From positions 1 to 20,321 of IMG/VR virus record IMGVR_UViG_3300025127_000375: a stretch of 20,321 nt of DNA. The stretch is one strand, 5' to 3'. Under the pieces are notes generated by a model. That model was not told where the DNA came from. It worked only from the letters and a program-made list of their open reading frames with translations, and made no database searches. The stretch comes from a virus. Positions 1-5,753 of the stretch are shown one piece after another; positions within the stretch are counted from its first letter, which is position 1, and each line of letters begins with the position of its first letter. Position numbers and translations under genes: made by a program.

Positions 1-1459
1 GTGATAGTTGATAGACAAGTTGTAGTTTAAGTCTTCTTTCTGGTGTCTCTTGAGGATTAGAACGGAAGTCTTTTTCTATCACTTTGCGGTCTATTATCAG
101 GCGGTGAGAGTTCATTACAGGTTCTAGGGTGTCAATTATGCGTAGTTCTTTGGTCTTATTATTTCTAACGTCTTCAACTTGGCATGGGTGGAACCTCATT
201 AGGAAAGGTTTTAATAGTTCAGCGAACATACCACCACCAAAGTTTTGTTCAACGAGTATTTGATTTATGTTATTGTCTCTAGCAATCTTACTAATCTTCT
301 CCAGAACGGCATCTGAGTAGCCCCCAGACAAGCCTAAACACTCTGTGACGTATAAATTACCATTAAGCATCTTAACGCAGCTTATAGCGGTCTGATCCTT
401 GCCCTTTCCTGATGGGTCAACGAACATTACTGACCCTGTATATTCTATGAAGTCACCAAATTCTTGGGCTGGTCGGTAGAATCTATCGCCATTGAAGCCT
501 ACACATTGCAGATCGGTGATGACATATTCGGGATTATTAGACCAGATTATTTTTTCTGGTGCAAATTCTTTATTTACAGAAGCGATTACTAGGTCATTTA
601 TTTTTAAAGGGTATCTATCTTGATCTGAAAGGGTTGTATCTAGTTGAAACTGTAGATTGAAGCCAGAACGCCCATAGGAAGCTTCACGTTCCATCAAATC
701 CTGTGCAGAGAACCTTATAGGGTCTACAGGATCACGTGGCTTTACAAGCCCTTCTAGAAGTTCTTTCTGGATTTTAGGAGCAAGTCTATCTCCATAGTTG
801 TTTTTTAGTTCTGGGTATCTAGCTGTCCATATCCTTGTTTCATATCCTCTTTCTTCTAGTGTTAGGTACACAGAGTTTTCTACTTGTGGTGTACCAAGAA
901 AAGTAATCTTTCCATTTGGTTTTAATATTGCTTCAAATTCTTTTACAGCTTCACTAAGTTTGTCTCTCATAGGCTGTGTATAGGAGTTATTAGGAACTTC
1001 TACGTCATCTGCAATCACTTCATCTGCTCTAGCTCCTGACATCTGCCCTAGAACCCCTCTGGAAGAGCATGAAGGGGCATGATCGGCCTGTGCAGGTTTT
1101 ACATCAAAACTAACCTTACTGTTTCTCTGGTCGTCTCTGGGAATCAAATCAGCAAGTATTGGCATCTCATTGATAAGACGCATGGTAAATGTAGTAAAGT
1201 TATCGGCTCTATCTTTACTGGCAGATACAACCAAAAACTTTAGTTGTGGATTCATACGAAGTCTCCACACTACATAGGTAGATGTAATCCAACTCTTACC
1301 TACACCACGAAATCCCTGTATAATTTTACGTCTTGCACCATATTGTAGATATTCAGCTATGTCTAACTGAACAGGTGTAGGATCTGGTAGGTTTAGATGT
1401 CTCCAAGTAACGATTAAGAAATATCTAAAGTCTTGTAGTTTTTTTGGTAGGGGTTGCAA
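1..1459 (-). CDS. terL: Terminase large subunit (T7 gp19-like), partial at 3' end
   Basis: This is the ATPase and nuclease of the DNA-packaging motor, which docks on the portal, pumps DNA into the procapsid and cuts the concatemer. About 486 codons are present and the frame is open to the left edge, so roughly the last 80-100 residues are missing. Walker A is GFRGVGKS at residues 49-56. A Walker B-like segment, RADEVIADDVEVPNNS, lies around 145-160, and a T7 gp19-like nuclease segment, FVDPSGKGKDQT, has D348. The first in-frame ATG comes after Walker A, so it cannot be the start. I chose TTG at 1459 because it gives QPLPKKLQDFRYFLIVTWRH, the usual N-terminus of marine podoviral large terminases. 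This TTG directly follows the TAA of terS in the same frame, so translational coupling is likely. The family call is very secure; the start is probable. Confidence 0.95.
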   Translation of the reverse strand, partial: MQPLPKKLQDFRYFLIVTWRHLNLPDPTPVQLDIAEYLQYGARRKIIQGFRGVGKSWITSTYVVWRLRMNPQLKFLVVSASKDRADNFTTFTMRLINEMPILADLIPRDDQRNSKVSFDVKPAQADHAPSCSSRGVLGQMSGARADEVIADDVEVPNNSYTQPMRDKLSEAVKEFEAILKPNGKITFLGTPQVENSVYLTLEERGYETRIWTARYPELKNNYGDRLAPKIQKELLEGLVKPRDPVDPIRFSAQDLMEREASYGRSGFNLQFQLDTTLSDQDRYPLKINDLVIASVNKEFAPEKIIWSNNPEYVITDLQCVGFNGDRFYRPAQEFGDFIEYTGSVMFVDPSGKGKDQTAISCVKMLNGNLYVTECLGLSGGYSDAVLEKISKIARDNNINQILVEQNFGGGMFAELLKPFLMRFHPCQVEDVRNNKTKELRIIDTLEPVMNSHRLIIDRKVIEKDFRSNPQETPERRLKLQLVYQLS

Positions 1460-1681
1460 TTATAAATCAGCTAAAGGTACAGCATCTAAGTCTGGTAGGT
1501 TCTCCATAAGCTCTTGCATTGGGTTCTTTTCTACAGGTAAACATTCAACACCATTATCTTTTAGAAACTGTCTGGCTACGTTTAAATCCCCTGCCTTTGC
1601 TTCTCCACTTGTAATCTTATCTGTCAGTTCTTTTGCAAGAAGTAAATGTAACTTTTCTAGGATTTTAAAATTTTTATCCAT
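1460..1681 (-). CDS. terS: Terminase small subunit (T7 gp18-like)
   Basis: A 73-residue, mostly helical acidic protein directly upstream of the large terminase, which is where T7 places gp18. It should be the DNA-recognition partner of TerL in packaging. The segment AGDLNVARQFLKDNGVECLP, near residues 30-49, has the form I know from small terminases of marine podoviruses, and the C-terminus is acidic (NLPDLDAVPLADL). Its length is close to that family and slightly below T7 gp18 (about 89). It is preceded by a 27-bp gap without a clear Shine-Dalgarno site. Its TAA stop abuts the TTG start of terL in the same frame. The call rests on position plus the motif; T7 gp18 itself is too divergent to align by eye. 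Confidence 0.85.
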   Translation of the reverse strand: MDKNFKILEKLHLLLAKELTDKITSGEAKAGDLNVARQFLKDNGVECLPVEKNPMQELMENLPDLDAVPLADL

Positions 1682-1708
1682 GATTAGTCTTGTTTTTAAA
1701 TAATATAA

Positions 1709-2017
1709 TCACTTCTCACCTGTATTGCCAGATAGAAGATACTTTATTTTACCAAAGAAACCTAGTTTTCTAACTTTCTTGTATAGTCTCATACCTTTCT
1801 CATAGCGATATAGTTTGGTTTCTATCTCTGATATACGCATTATTGCTGAAGTTAAAAGCAAATCCTGTAGCTTGGTGTACTTAACTAGGTCTAAACAGTA
1901 TGCTCTTACAGCTTCATCAGGCAGTTGTTCTGTTTCACGTTGCTTTACTTCAATTTCAAACTCTATTTCTGGCGGTGGGTTGCCGACAAGGATTTTGAAA
2001 AACTCTTTATGGTTCAT
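1709..2017 (-). CDS. Conserved phage protein of unknown function, 102 aa
   Basis: I cannot assign a function. The N-terminus, MNHKEFFKILVGNPPP, is followed by an acidic segment, then by a long helical stretch (residues about 35-75, DEAVRAYCLDLVKYTKLQDL through SEIETKLYRYEKG) with the heptad-like spacing of a coiled coil. The tail is basic (LYKKVRKLGFFGKIKYLL). No signal peptide or clear membrane helix is seen. It starts one base after the stop of the 54-residue gene (TGA-T-ATG), and its stop lies 27 bp before terS, so the three appear to be one transcript. T7 places its holin gp17.5 just upstream of gp18, but this protein lacks the hydrophobic segments expected of a holin. Small genes of this type beside terS are common in marine podoviruses; that last point is from memory. 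Confidence 0.8.
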   Translation of the reverse strand: MNHKEFFKILVGNPPPEIEFEIEVKQRETEQLPDEAVRAYCLDLVKYTKLQDLLLTSAIMRISEIETKLYRYEKGMRLYKKVRKLGFFGKIKYLLSGNTGEK

Positions 2018-2018
2018 A

Positions 2019-2183
2019 TCAGTTCATTTTAGGAAACAACTGTTGCTCTAACATATCAACAGCCCTGTCATCTAGCGTATTGGTAGTTTGTTTGCAGATA
2101 GCTCTAAGCAAATCGACTACTAATCTCTTTACAGCAGTTGTAGTAAAGAACTTTAGTAGTACTGGTTTTAAGATTTTAAGCAT
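2019..2183 (-). CDS. Small conserved phage protein, 54 aa
   Basis: A short gene that ends one base before the start of the 102-residue gene. The protein runs from MLKILKPVLLKFFTTTAVKR through LVVDLLRAIC to LDDRAVDMLEQQLFP. It has an amphipathic, basic N-terminal helix, then a second helix, then an acidic segment. The DDRAVD..LEQ pattern near residues 38-47 resembles small proteins I recall from cyanophage late regions, which supports coding on this strand over the antisense frame at 2080-2271. Function is unknown. The basic amphipathic N-terminus could lie on a membrane, but there is no proper membrane span, so a holin role is only a weak possibility. Its start defines one side of the divergent gap that faces the plus-strand cassette. 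Confidence 0.72.
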   Translation of the reverse strand: MLKILKPVLLKFFTTTAVKRLVVDLLRAICKQTTNTLDDRAVDMLEQQLFPKMN

Positions 2184-2248
2184 AATAATCTTGTGTTACT
2201 TTCCAAACATAGCTACATTGCTAGTATTAGACAAGAGTTTGCACTTCT
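2184..2248. promoter_or_regulatory. Divergent intergenic gap with weak sigma70-like elements
   Basis: These 65 bp separate the minus-strand packaging block from the plus-strand cassette and must hold any promoter of that cassette. On the plus strand, TG-C-TAGTAT at 2219-2227 looks like an extended -10, without a good -35. AAGAG at 2233-2237 could serve as the ribosome-binding site 11 bases before the ATG at 2249. On the minus strand, TTGTCT and TATGTT are 17 bases apart. All matches are partial (about 4 of 6), so this is suggestive only. No T7-type phage promoter was recognised. Confidence 0.25.
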
Positions 2249-2488
2249 ATGGAAGATCAAGAACCAAGTAAAGTCGAAACCATAGTCAAAGTTTGTGTGC
2301 TTTTATGGTCGGCAACGCTATTATCTCTCTCATACTACGAACCGCCATCTGGTAAAAAGATTGTAGATTTTGACCCGACATTTATTGCAAGTATTTTTTC
2401 AGCTAGTACTGCATCACTAGGGTTTCAAATAAAGAAGAAAAAAGATACTATAGTAGATAATAAGAACACTAAAGTAACCACCAAATGA
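2249..2488 (+). CDS. Small membrane protein with two predicted TM segments, holin-like
   Basis: First gene of the plus-strand cassette, 79 residues. A charged N-terminus (MEDQEPSKVE) is followed by a hydrophobic segment at about 11-29 (TIVKVCVLLWSATLLSLSY), a short polar loop with EPPSGKKIVDFDP, a second hydrophobic segment at about 44-60 (TFIASIFSASTASLGF), and a basic tail starting IKKKK. Two membrane spans, small size and a basic C-terminus fit a class II holin such as T7 gp17.5, which lies between the fibre and terS genes in T7. Here the orientation is reversed and no endolysin is adjacent, so holin is an inference, not an identification. Its TGA overlaps the ATG of the next gene (ATGA), which suggests coupled translation. 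Confidence 0.75.
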   Translation: MEDQEPSKVETIVKVCVLLWSATLLSLSYYEPPSGKKIVDFDPTFIASIFSASTASLGFQIKKKKDTIVDNKNTKVTTK

Positions 2489-2844
2489 AGAAACTATTAT
2501 TACTAAGTTTGTTTTTAGTTGCACCTTGTTATGCAAACGGAGTGCCTTCTTGGACTACTGGCTCTAGTAACAGAACTGAGAATACTACACAGACTATAAC
2601 TCGCAGTGTAGTCACAGAAAAATATGGATCAGCCCTAAATACTTGGGAAGCATCTAATATTTCTGTAGCTGCTTCTGCTGGTATTTCTGGCGGTGATGCA
2701 GTATTTACAGTTGCAGATAGTACAAAAGATTGGTCACTTAGTATTACTACTAGGGCAGCAAGTCAAATGACCGAAAAGATTACTCTTAATGATGCGATTA
2801 CGACTACTAGCGTTATCACTTCTTTGTCTGTCTTTAGTCAGTAA
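2485..2844 (+). CDS. Secreted small protein with signal peptide, 119 aa
   Basis: The N-terminus MKKLLLLSLFLVAPCYA is a clear Sec signal peptide, with likely cleavage after Ala17. The mature part begins NGVPSWTTGSSNRTENTTQT and is rich in Ser, Thr and Asn with an alternating pattern that suggests beta structure. It ends TTTSVITSLSVFSQ. This resembles a family of small exported proteins I recall from marine cyanophages, usually encoded just before a second exported protein, as here. It should act in or beyond the periplasm, for example in lysis or in changing the cell surface, but no catalytic motif is visible and I do not assign a function. A lipoprotein box is not met (VAPC has Pro at -1). 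It overlaps the upstream gene by 4 bases and the downstream gene by 56. Confidence 0.85.
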   Translation: MKKLLLLSLFLVAPCYANGVPSWTTGSSNRTENTTQTITRSVVTEKYGSALNTWEASNISVAASAGISGGDAVFTVADSTKDWSLSITTRAASQMTEKITLNDAITTTSVITSLSVFSQ

Positions 2845-3325
2845 TAAAGCAAGAGCCGAAGGCGATACAAACGTACAGGCTCAACCAAATGCTGTTGGTA
2901 ATTCCAGTATTATCAACCAGAATATGAATGTTAATAATGGAATGACAGGTAAGCTACAGTTTGGAAACTTAGTTTGCAGTCAACCTACTATGGCTGTAAC
3001 TCCTTTTTATACAGGTAATGATGCAGAAAATACTGAAAGTGAAACCTATAGTATCAATGAAGGTTGGGGATTTCAAATGAGTTTTATGATACCGCTAGGA
3101 ACTAATAATGAAACGTGTTCTGAACTAGCAAAAGTAAAGCTAGACCTAGCCAAAGAAGAATTAGACAAGCAAGTGCATGATAAGCAGCTAGTTCGTATTT
3201 TGAAGTGCGGACAGCTTCACGCATCAGGCTACATGATAAATCCTAAGTCCAAATTCGCATATATCTGTAGTGATGTAATTAATATACGAAGTTATGTTAA
3301 AGCTAATTCCGAAAAATTTAAGTAG
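2789..3325 (+). CDS. Secreted cysteine-containing protein with signal peptide, 178 aa
   Basis: The N-terminus MMRLRLLALSLLCLSL, ending in an ARA site before EGD, is a signal peptide with cleavage near residue 23. The mature part has an Asn/Gln-rich stretch (residues about 28-50), then a core with FGNLVCSQPTMAVTPFYTGN, GWGFQMSFMIPLG and a helical region LAKVKLDLAKEELDKQ. Four cysteines in the mature protein (in LVCSQ, ETCSE, LKCGQ and YICSD) could form disulfides in the periplasm. The pattern matches a recurrent cyanophage exported protein that follows a smaller exported partner; this is from memory. The gene begins inside the preceding gene in another frame (56-base overlap). Its TAG stop lies in the outer stem of the convergent hairpin. 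Function unknown; a role in lysis or envelope modification is possible. Confidence 0.85.
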   Translation: MMRLRLLALSLLCLSLVSNKARAEGDTNVQAQPNAVGNSSIINQNMNVNNGMTGKLQFGNLVCSQPTMAVTPFYTGNDAENTESETYSINEGWGFQMSFMIPLGTNNETCSELAKVKLDLAKEELDKQVHDKQLVRILKCGQLHASGYMINPKSKFAYICSDVINIRSYVKANSEKFK

Positions 3326-3368
3326 CTAGTTTAGACGCCACACGTACAGGTATGTGAACTCTAGCTAC
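3322..3368. terminator. Nested hairpin between convergent genes, possible bidirectional terminator
   Basis: The outer stem is a perfect 8-bp inverted repeat: GTAGCTAG at 3322-3329 pairs with CTAGCTAC at 3361-3368. An inner hairpin pairs CACGTA at about 3341-3346 with TATGTG at 3351-3356, allowing one G-U pair. The TAG stops of both convergent genes (3323-3325 plus strand, 3361-3363 minus strand) lie in the outer stem. The flanks are only moderately T-rich: TTTATTATT after it on the plus strand, TTAAATTTTT on the minus strand. Termination in either direction is therefore plausible but not certain. Confidence 0.45.
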
Positions 3369-3861
3369 CTTTATTATTATCCATCTTTTGTTTCACATTT
3401 GCGACTTCTTTTTTCAAAACTTTAGTAAAGATTTTCTTAAATGTTTTCTTGATAAAAGCTAATACTGATTGCATAGCAATACCACCAACCACACTAGCAA
3501 CTGACGCTGTACCTGCTGCTATTACACTAGAAGCTATGACTTCTGGTGCAGGTATTGGAAACTCACCAAATAGAGGTATATTAAATGTAGCTATAGCTTC
3601 TTCACTTGATAAAGTTTCTTTGGTGGCTGGCAGGTTTGTCGGTATTGTCTCTGGTGTTACTTCTAACGCTTCCTCCGTTGAAGATGCTTTTTCTTCTTCA
3701 GCAGAAGATTCCTGACCTCCCAAACCCGACTCTACCTGTTCCAGACTTGGAAGAAGTACAGGGTCTAGATATGGAATCTCTGCCACAGGTGGATAAAAAA
3801 TTGTTTTAGGTGGAACGAGAATATAATCTGTATCTGGTAGATCAGGCAGATTTATTTCCAT
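3361..3861 (-). CDS. Pro/Glu-rich protein with C-terminal membrane segment, 166 aa
   Basis: Last gene of the four-gene small block after the fibres. The N-terminal part is rich in proline and hydrophobic residues (LPDLPDTDYILVPPKTIFYP). Residues about 41-90 are acidic and Ser/Thr-rich. A Gly/Ala/Val-rich membrane segment spans about 107-137 (APEVIASSVIAAG through QSVLAFI), and the tail is strongly basic (KKTFKKIFTKVLKKEV). This architecture matches a type of hypothetical protein encoded beside tail-fibre genes in marine cyanophages, by my recollection. One membrane span plus a basic tail could also suit a holin or another membrane effector, so that alternative stays open. It starts inside the EF-hand gene (20-base overlap). 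The antisense frame at 3606-3809 is open too but would need a TTG start. Confidence 0.75.
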   Translation of the reverse strand: MEINLPDLPDTDYILVPPKTIFYPPVAEIPYLDPVLLPSLEQVESGLGGQESSAEEEKASSTEEALEVTPETIPTNLPATKETLSSEEAIATFNIPLFGEFPIPAPEVIASSVIAAGTASVASVVGGIAMQSVLAFIKKTFKKIFTKVLKKEVANVKQKMDNNKGS

Positions 3862-3967
3862 TCTTCTTCATTTTTTTCTTCCTAGCAGCAATTAACAAGA
3901 AATCTTTTTTGGTGATTTTTTCATCACCATCAGCATCAATCTTGTACTGTTTTCCTTTAAGTGGCAT
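3842..3967 (-). CDS. 41-residue protein with a single EF-hand-like loop
   Basis: A micro-gene in the overlapping chain. It starts at ATG 3967 inside the end of the 52-residue gene (11-base overlap), and its TGA at 3844-3842 lies inside the start of the 166-residue gene. The protein opens MPLKGKQYKI, and residues 11-23 read DADGDEKITKKDF. This fits an EF-hand calcium loop with Asp at positions 1, 3 and 5, Ile at 8 and Asp at 12 in place of the usual Glu. The rest is very basic (ARKKKMKKNGNK). A lone EF-hand loop of this kind also occurs in dockerin-like repeats. Calcium binding could stabilise a fibre or tail structure, but that is inference. The overlap with both neighbours and the coherent motif argue that it is real. 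Confidence 0.7.
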   Translation of the reverse strand: MPLKGKQYKIDADGDEKITKKDFLLIAARKKKMKKNGNKSA

Positions 3968-4115
3968 CTGACTCAGGGGTAGTTCTATCTTTAATGATAG
4001 CTGTTAATTCAGTAAACCTTGTTTGACATTGCTTGACAACTTCCTGTGCTTGGTTGTGTCTGTTAACTACGTCTTGCAATTCCGCTTGCAGTTCTTCAAG
4101 AGTAGGTTTTGGCAT
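3957..4115 (-). CDS. Short coiled-coil protein, 52 aa
   Basis: The start ATG at 4115 shares one base with the TAA of the preceding gene (TAATG), a classic coupled arrangement. The protein begins MPKPTLEELQAELQDVVNRH and continues as one long helix with heptad spacing through VVKQCQTRFTELTAII to about residue 42, then a short polar tail (KDRTTPESDAT). A single Cys is present at position 30. It looks like a small helical, probably oligomerising protein. Similar short coiled coils are found beside fibre genes in marine phages, where a chaperone or connector role is conceivable, but none can be shown here. The frame has no stop over 52 codons and sits exactly between two other coding frames. Confidence 0.7.
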   Translation of the reverse strand: MPKPTLEELQAELQDVVNRHNQAQEVVKQCQTRFTELTAIIKDRTTPESDAT

Positions 4116-4402
4116 TATTCAGATGGTTTATCTGCTATTAGTTTAGCTTTCCAAGCAGCTTTGACATCATCAGTCCACACAGCATTACATACAGCTTGAA
4201 CTTCTGTTGGTTCTCCTGATATGTCAGTATCAACTAGGTTGTCTGAATCATCTAAAGATCCACATTGCAATGAGTACCTTTCAAAAGTAGAAGCAATCTC
4301 TACTCCATCTTTTTTTATTACATTTTTCTTTCGAACTTGCAACGCTTTGTATTTTCCGACAACTTCTATCTTGTCGTATTCAACTGATTCGGCTAGTGCC
4401 AT
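4115..4402 (-). CDS. Conserved small phage protein downstream of fibre genes, 95 aa
   Basis: The protein begins MALAESVEYDKIEVVGKYKA, followed by LQVRKKNVIKKDGVEIASTF and a central ERYSLQCGSLDDSDN, ending DVKAAWKAKLIADKPSE. The order of a short beta-rich segment, VRKKNVIKKDG hairpin, ERYSLQCG, then a C-terminal helix resembles a hypothetical protein found widely after fibre genes in cyanophages and other marine phages. I know no function for it. A GGAGA ribosome-binding site lies about 10 bases before the ATG, stronger than at most genes here, so it may open a new translational unit after the 61-bp gap behind the second fibre gene. The next gene overlaps it by one base. Confidence 0.8.
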   Translation of the reverse strand: MALAESVEYDKIEVVGKYKALQVRKKNVIKKDGVEIASTFERYSLQCGSLDDSDNLVDTDISGEPTEVQAVCNAVWTDDVKAAWKAKLIADKPSE

Positions 4403-4463
4403 TAGGATTAATCTCCGATTAAAACAGGTTTATGGCTTAGTTTTAAGACGTAGCTACGGTCTA

Positions 4464-5693
4464 TTAGTTTGCACAATAAAATAAACTGAATCTTAAATCT
4501 GAGTTATCACTAAAATCATTCTTGTCTGCGTTTCCTACAGTAGTTGCTCCATTTACTCTTTGTATAGAAACAGCAGTAGAATTTTGTGATGCCCAAAAAA
4601 GAAAATTACTGGTTGGGTTAGTGTTACCCCAATAGGTAAGCATACCAAAACCTTCTTGAGATGATCCAGAATAATCATCACGAATAGTAAAAGGAAGATT
4701 ACCAATCATAGCACTCGCACCACCACTAGCATTACCTCTACTTGAAAGAGTTATAGAACCTTTTACATAAACTAAACTTCCTATTTTTATATAAAAACCA
4801 GACCTTTCAGTATAACTAACACCAGATTCACTACTGTTAAATAACATTTGTGGCGTAAATTTTCCCTCTTCATAATCATCTAACGTATTAGTATTTATAC
4901 TGTTTGAGCCATCATCTACAGCTTCATCATACGATTGAAATTGTATTCCACCATTAGTAGGTACTCGTAAAACAGAATGACCAGAAGCCGATTGTTTTAT
5001 AAACTTAAATGTAGAGTTGCTTGACGTACCAGTAGAAGTACTAAGGACTACATCAAGCTCTCCATAACTTGTAGAACTAGAACCATAAGCTCTCAACTGT
5101 GCTACACCACTACCTTCTTGACCTATTGTTATACCATTTGTAGCGTGTGCAGTGTTTTGACCAAAGACAGCTAGACCTTGTCCATATACGGATAGTTTTC
5201 CTCCATTAAATTGAGAAGTTGAACCTATACTAGCACGACCAGAATTATGAAACCTCATCCATTCTTGGTCTAAACCCATTCCGTTAGAACCATCATTATA
5301 GCCAAATCTAAGTGTTCCAGTAGGGCCACTGCTAGTTCCTCTACTTGTTGCCAATAATAAATTACCAGCAGTAGTCCCAGCAGTATGTGCAGAGCCAGAA
5401 GTAATTAATAAATCACCACCGTTACCACTACTTGCCTGATCCTTAACACCTATTCTTCTAGCAGCACCAGCACTTAATCCTAAAGTACTACCACTAAAAG
5501 TAATATTAGCTTCACCTTCTAAAGTATTAGCAGTACCAGAGCCAGTAATAAGTCTGTTATCTGCGTTGTTGTTTATTGTTGTTGATACCTTTGCTGTGTT
5601 AGCAGTCCTTTCTGTATTTATAGCGTTAGCTAATTTGTCAGTTGTGACGGCATCATCTTTGACACCATCTGTTGATACTTTTGTTAATGCCAT
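4464..5693 (-). CDS. Second tail-fibre-like protein, 409 aa
   Basis: A fibre or appendage protein of fibrous, low-complexity, Ser/Gly/Asn-rich composition. The N-terminus MALTKVSTDGVKDDAVTTDK matches the start of many marine phage fibre subunits. Residues about 50-72 (LITGSGTANTLEGEANITFS) and the following LRFGYNDGSNGMGLDQEWMR segments are typical shaft modules. From about residue 269 a distal domain begins with DDYEEGKFTPQML and includes SGFYIKIGSLVYVKGSITLS and IGNLPFTI, ending LRFSLFYCAN. This is the DDYEEG...YTKIG...LPF tip seen in many phage fibres. It lacks the T7 anchoring domain, so it probably attaches to the main fibre or the tail through other contacts. An AGAGGT site at 5708-5703 precedes the start. 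Host recognition is inferred from the architecture. Confidence 0.85.
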   Translation of the reverse strand: MALTKVSTDGVKDDAVTTDKLANAINTERTANTAKVSTTINNNADNRLITGSGTANTLEGEANITFSGSTLGLSAGAARRIGVKDQASSGNGGDLLITSGSAHTAGTTAGNLLLATSRGTSSGPTGTLRFGYNDGSNGMGLDQEWMRFHNSGRASIGSTSQFNGGKLSVYGQGLAVFGQNTAHATNGITIGQEGSGVAQLRAYGSSSTSYGELDVVLSTSTGTSSNSTFKFIKQSASGHSVLRVPTNGGIQFQSYDEAVDDGSNSINTNTLDDYEEGKFTPQMLFNSSESGVSYTERSGFYIKIGSLVYVKGSITLSSRGNASGGASAMIGNLPFTIRDDYSGSSQEGFGMLTYWGNTNPTSNFLFWASQNSTAVSIQRVNGATTVGNADKNDFSDNSDLRFSLFYCAN

Positions 5694-5699
5694 AGCTAA

Positions 5700-5750
5700 T
5701 TAACCTCTTGTTTTAAGTGTAACAGTAATACTTGTTAATGTTAATGCCAT
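5700..5750 (-). CDS. 16-codon mini-ORF with its own ribosome-binding site
   Basis: The frame reads MALTLTSITVTLKTRG then TAA. It lies in the 60-bp gap between the two fibre genes. AGAGGT at 5763-5758, inside the last codons of the main fibre gene, stands 7 bases before its ATG. Its first 12 bases are identical to those of the following fibre gene, and that gene's own AGAGGT site lies in its last codons. It may be a coupling leader or the remnant of a lost fibre subunit. There is no direct evidence that the peptide is made. Confidence 0.35.
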   Translation of the reverse strand: MALTLTSITVTLKTRG

Positions 5751-5753
5751 AAT

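Noticed and set aside
2080-2271. Plus-strand 63-residue frame
   Set aside because: It is antisense to the 54-residue gene, whose DDRAVD..LEQ pattern and close packing with its neighbour are more convincing, and it overlaps the start of the plus-strand cassette in another frame.
2485-2545. Lipoprotein signal at LVAPC in the 119-residue exported protein
   Set aside because: Pro directly before Cys is not allowed in a lipobox, and a good signal peptidase I site follows at Ala17.
3606-3809. Plus-strand 67-residue frame with a hydrophobic N-terminus, antisense to the 166-residue gene
   Set aside because: It needs a TTG start, has no ribosome-binding site, and lies opposite a gene that fits the overlapping minus-strand chain. 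The leucine run is what antisense of a Glu/Lys/Ser-rich stretch gives. Kept in mind because both frames are open.
4440-4466. Palindrome AGAC-GTAGCTAC-GGTCT just after the second fibre gene
   Set aside because: A self-complementary centre leaves almost no loop, one base bulges, and no T-tract follows on the minus strand, so it is not a convincing terminator.
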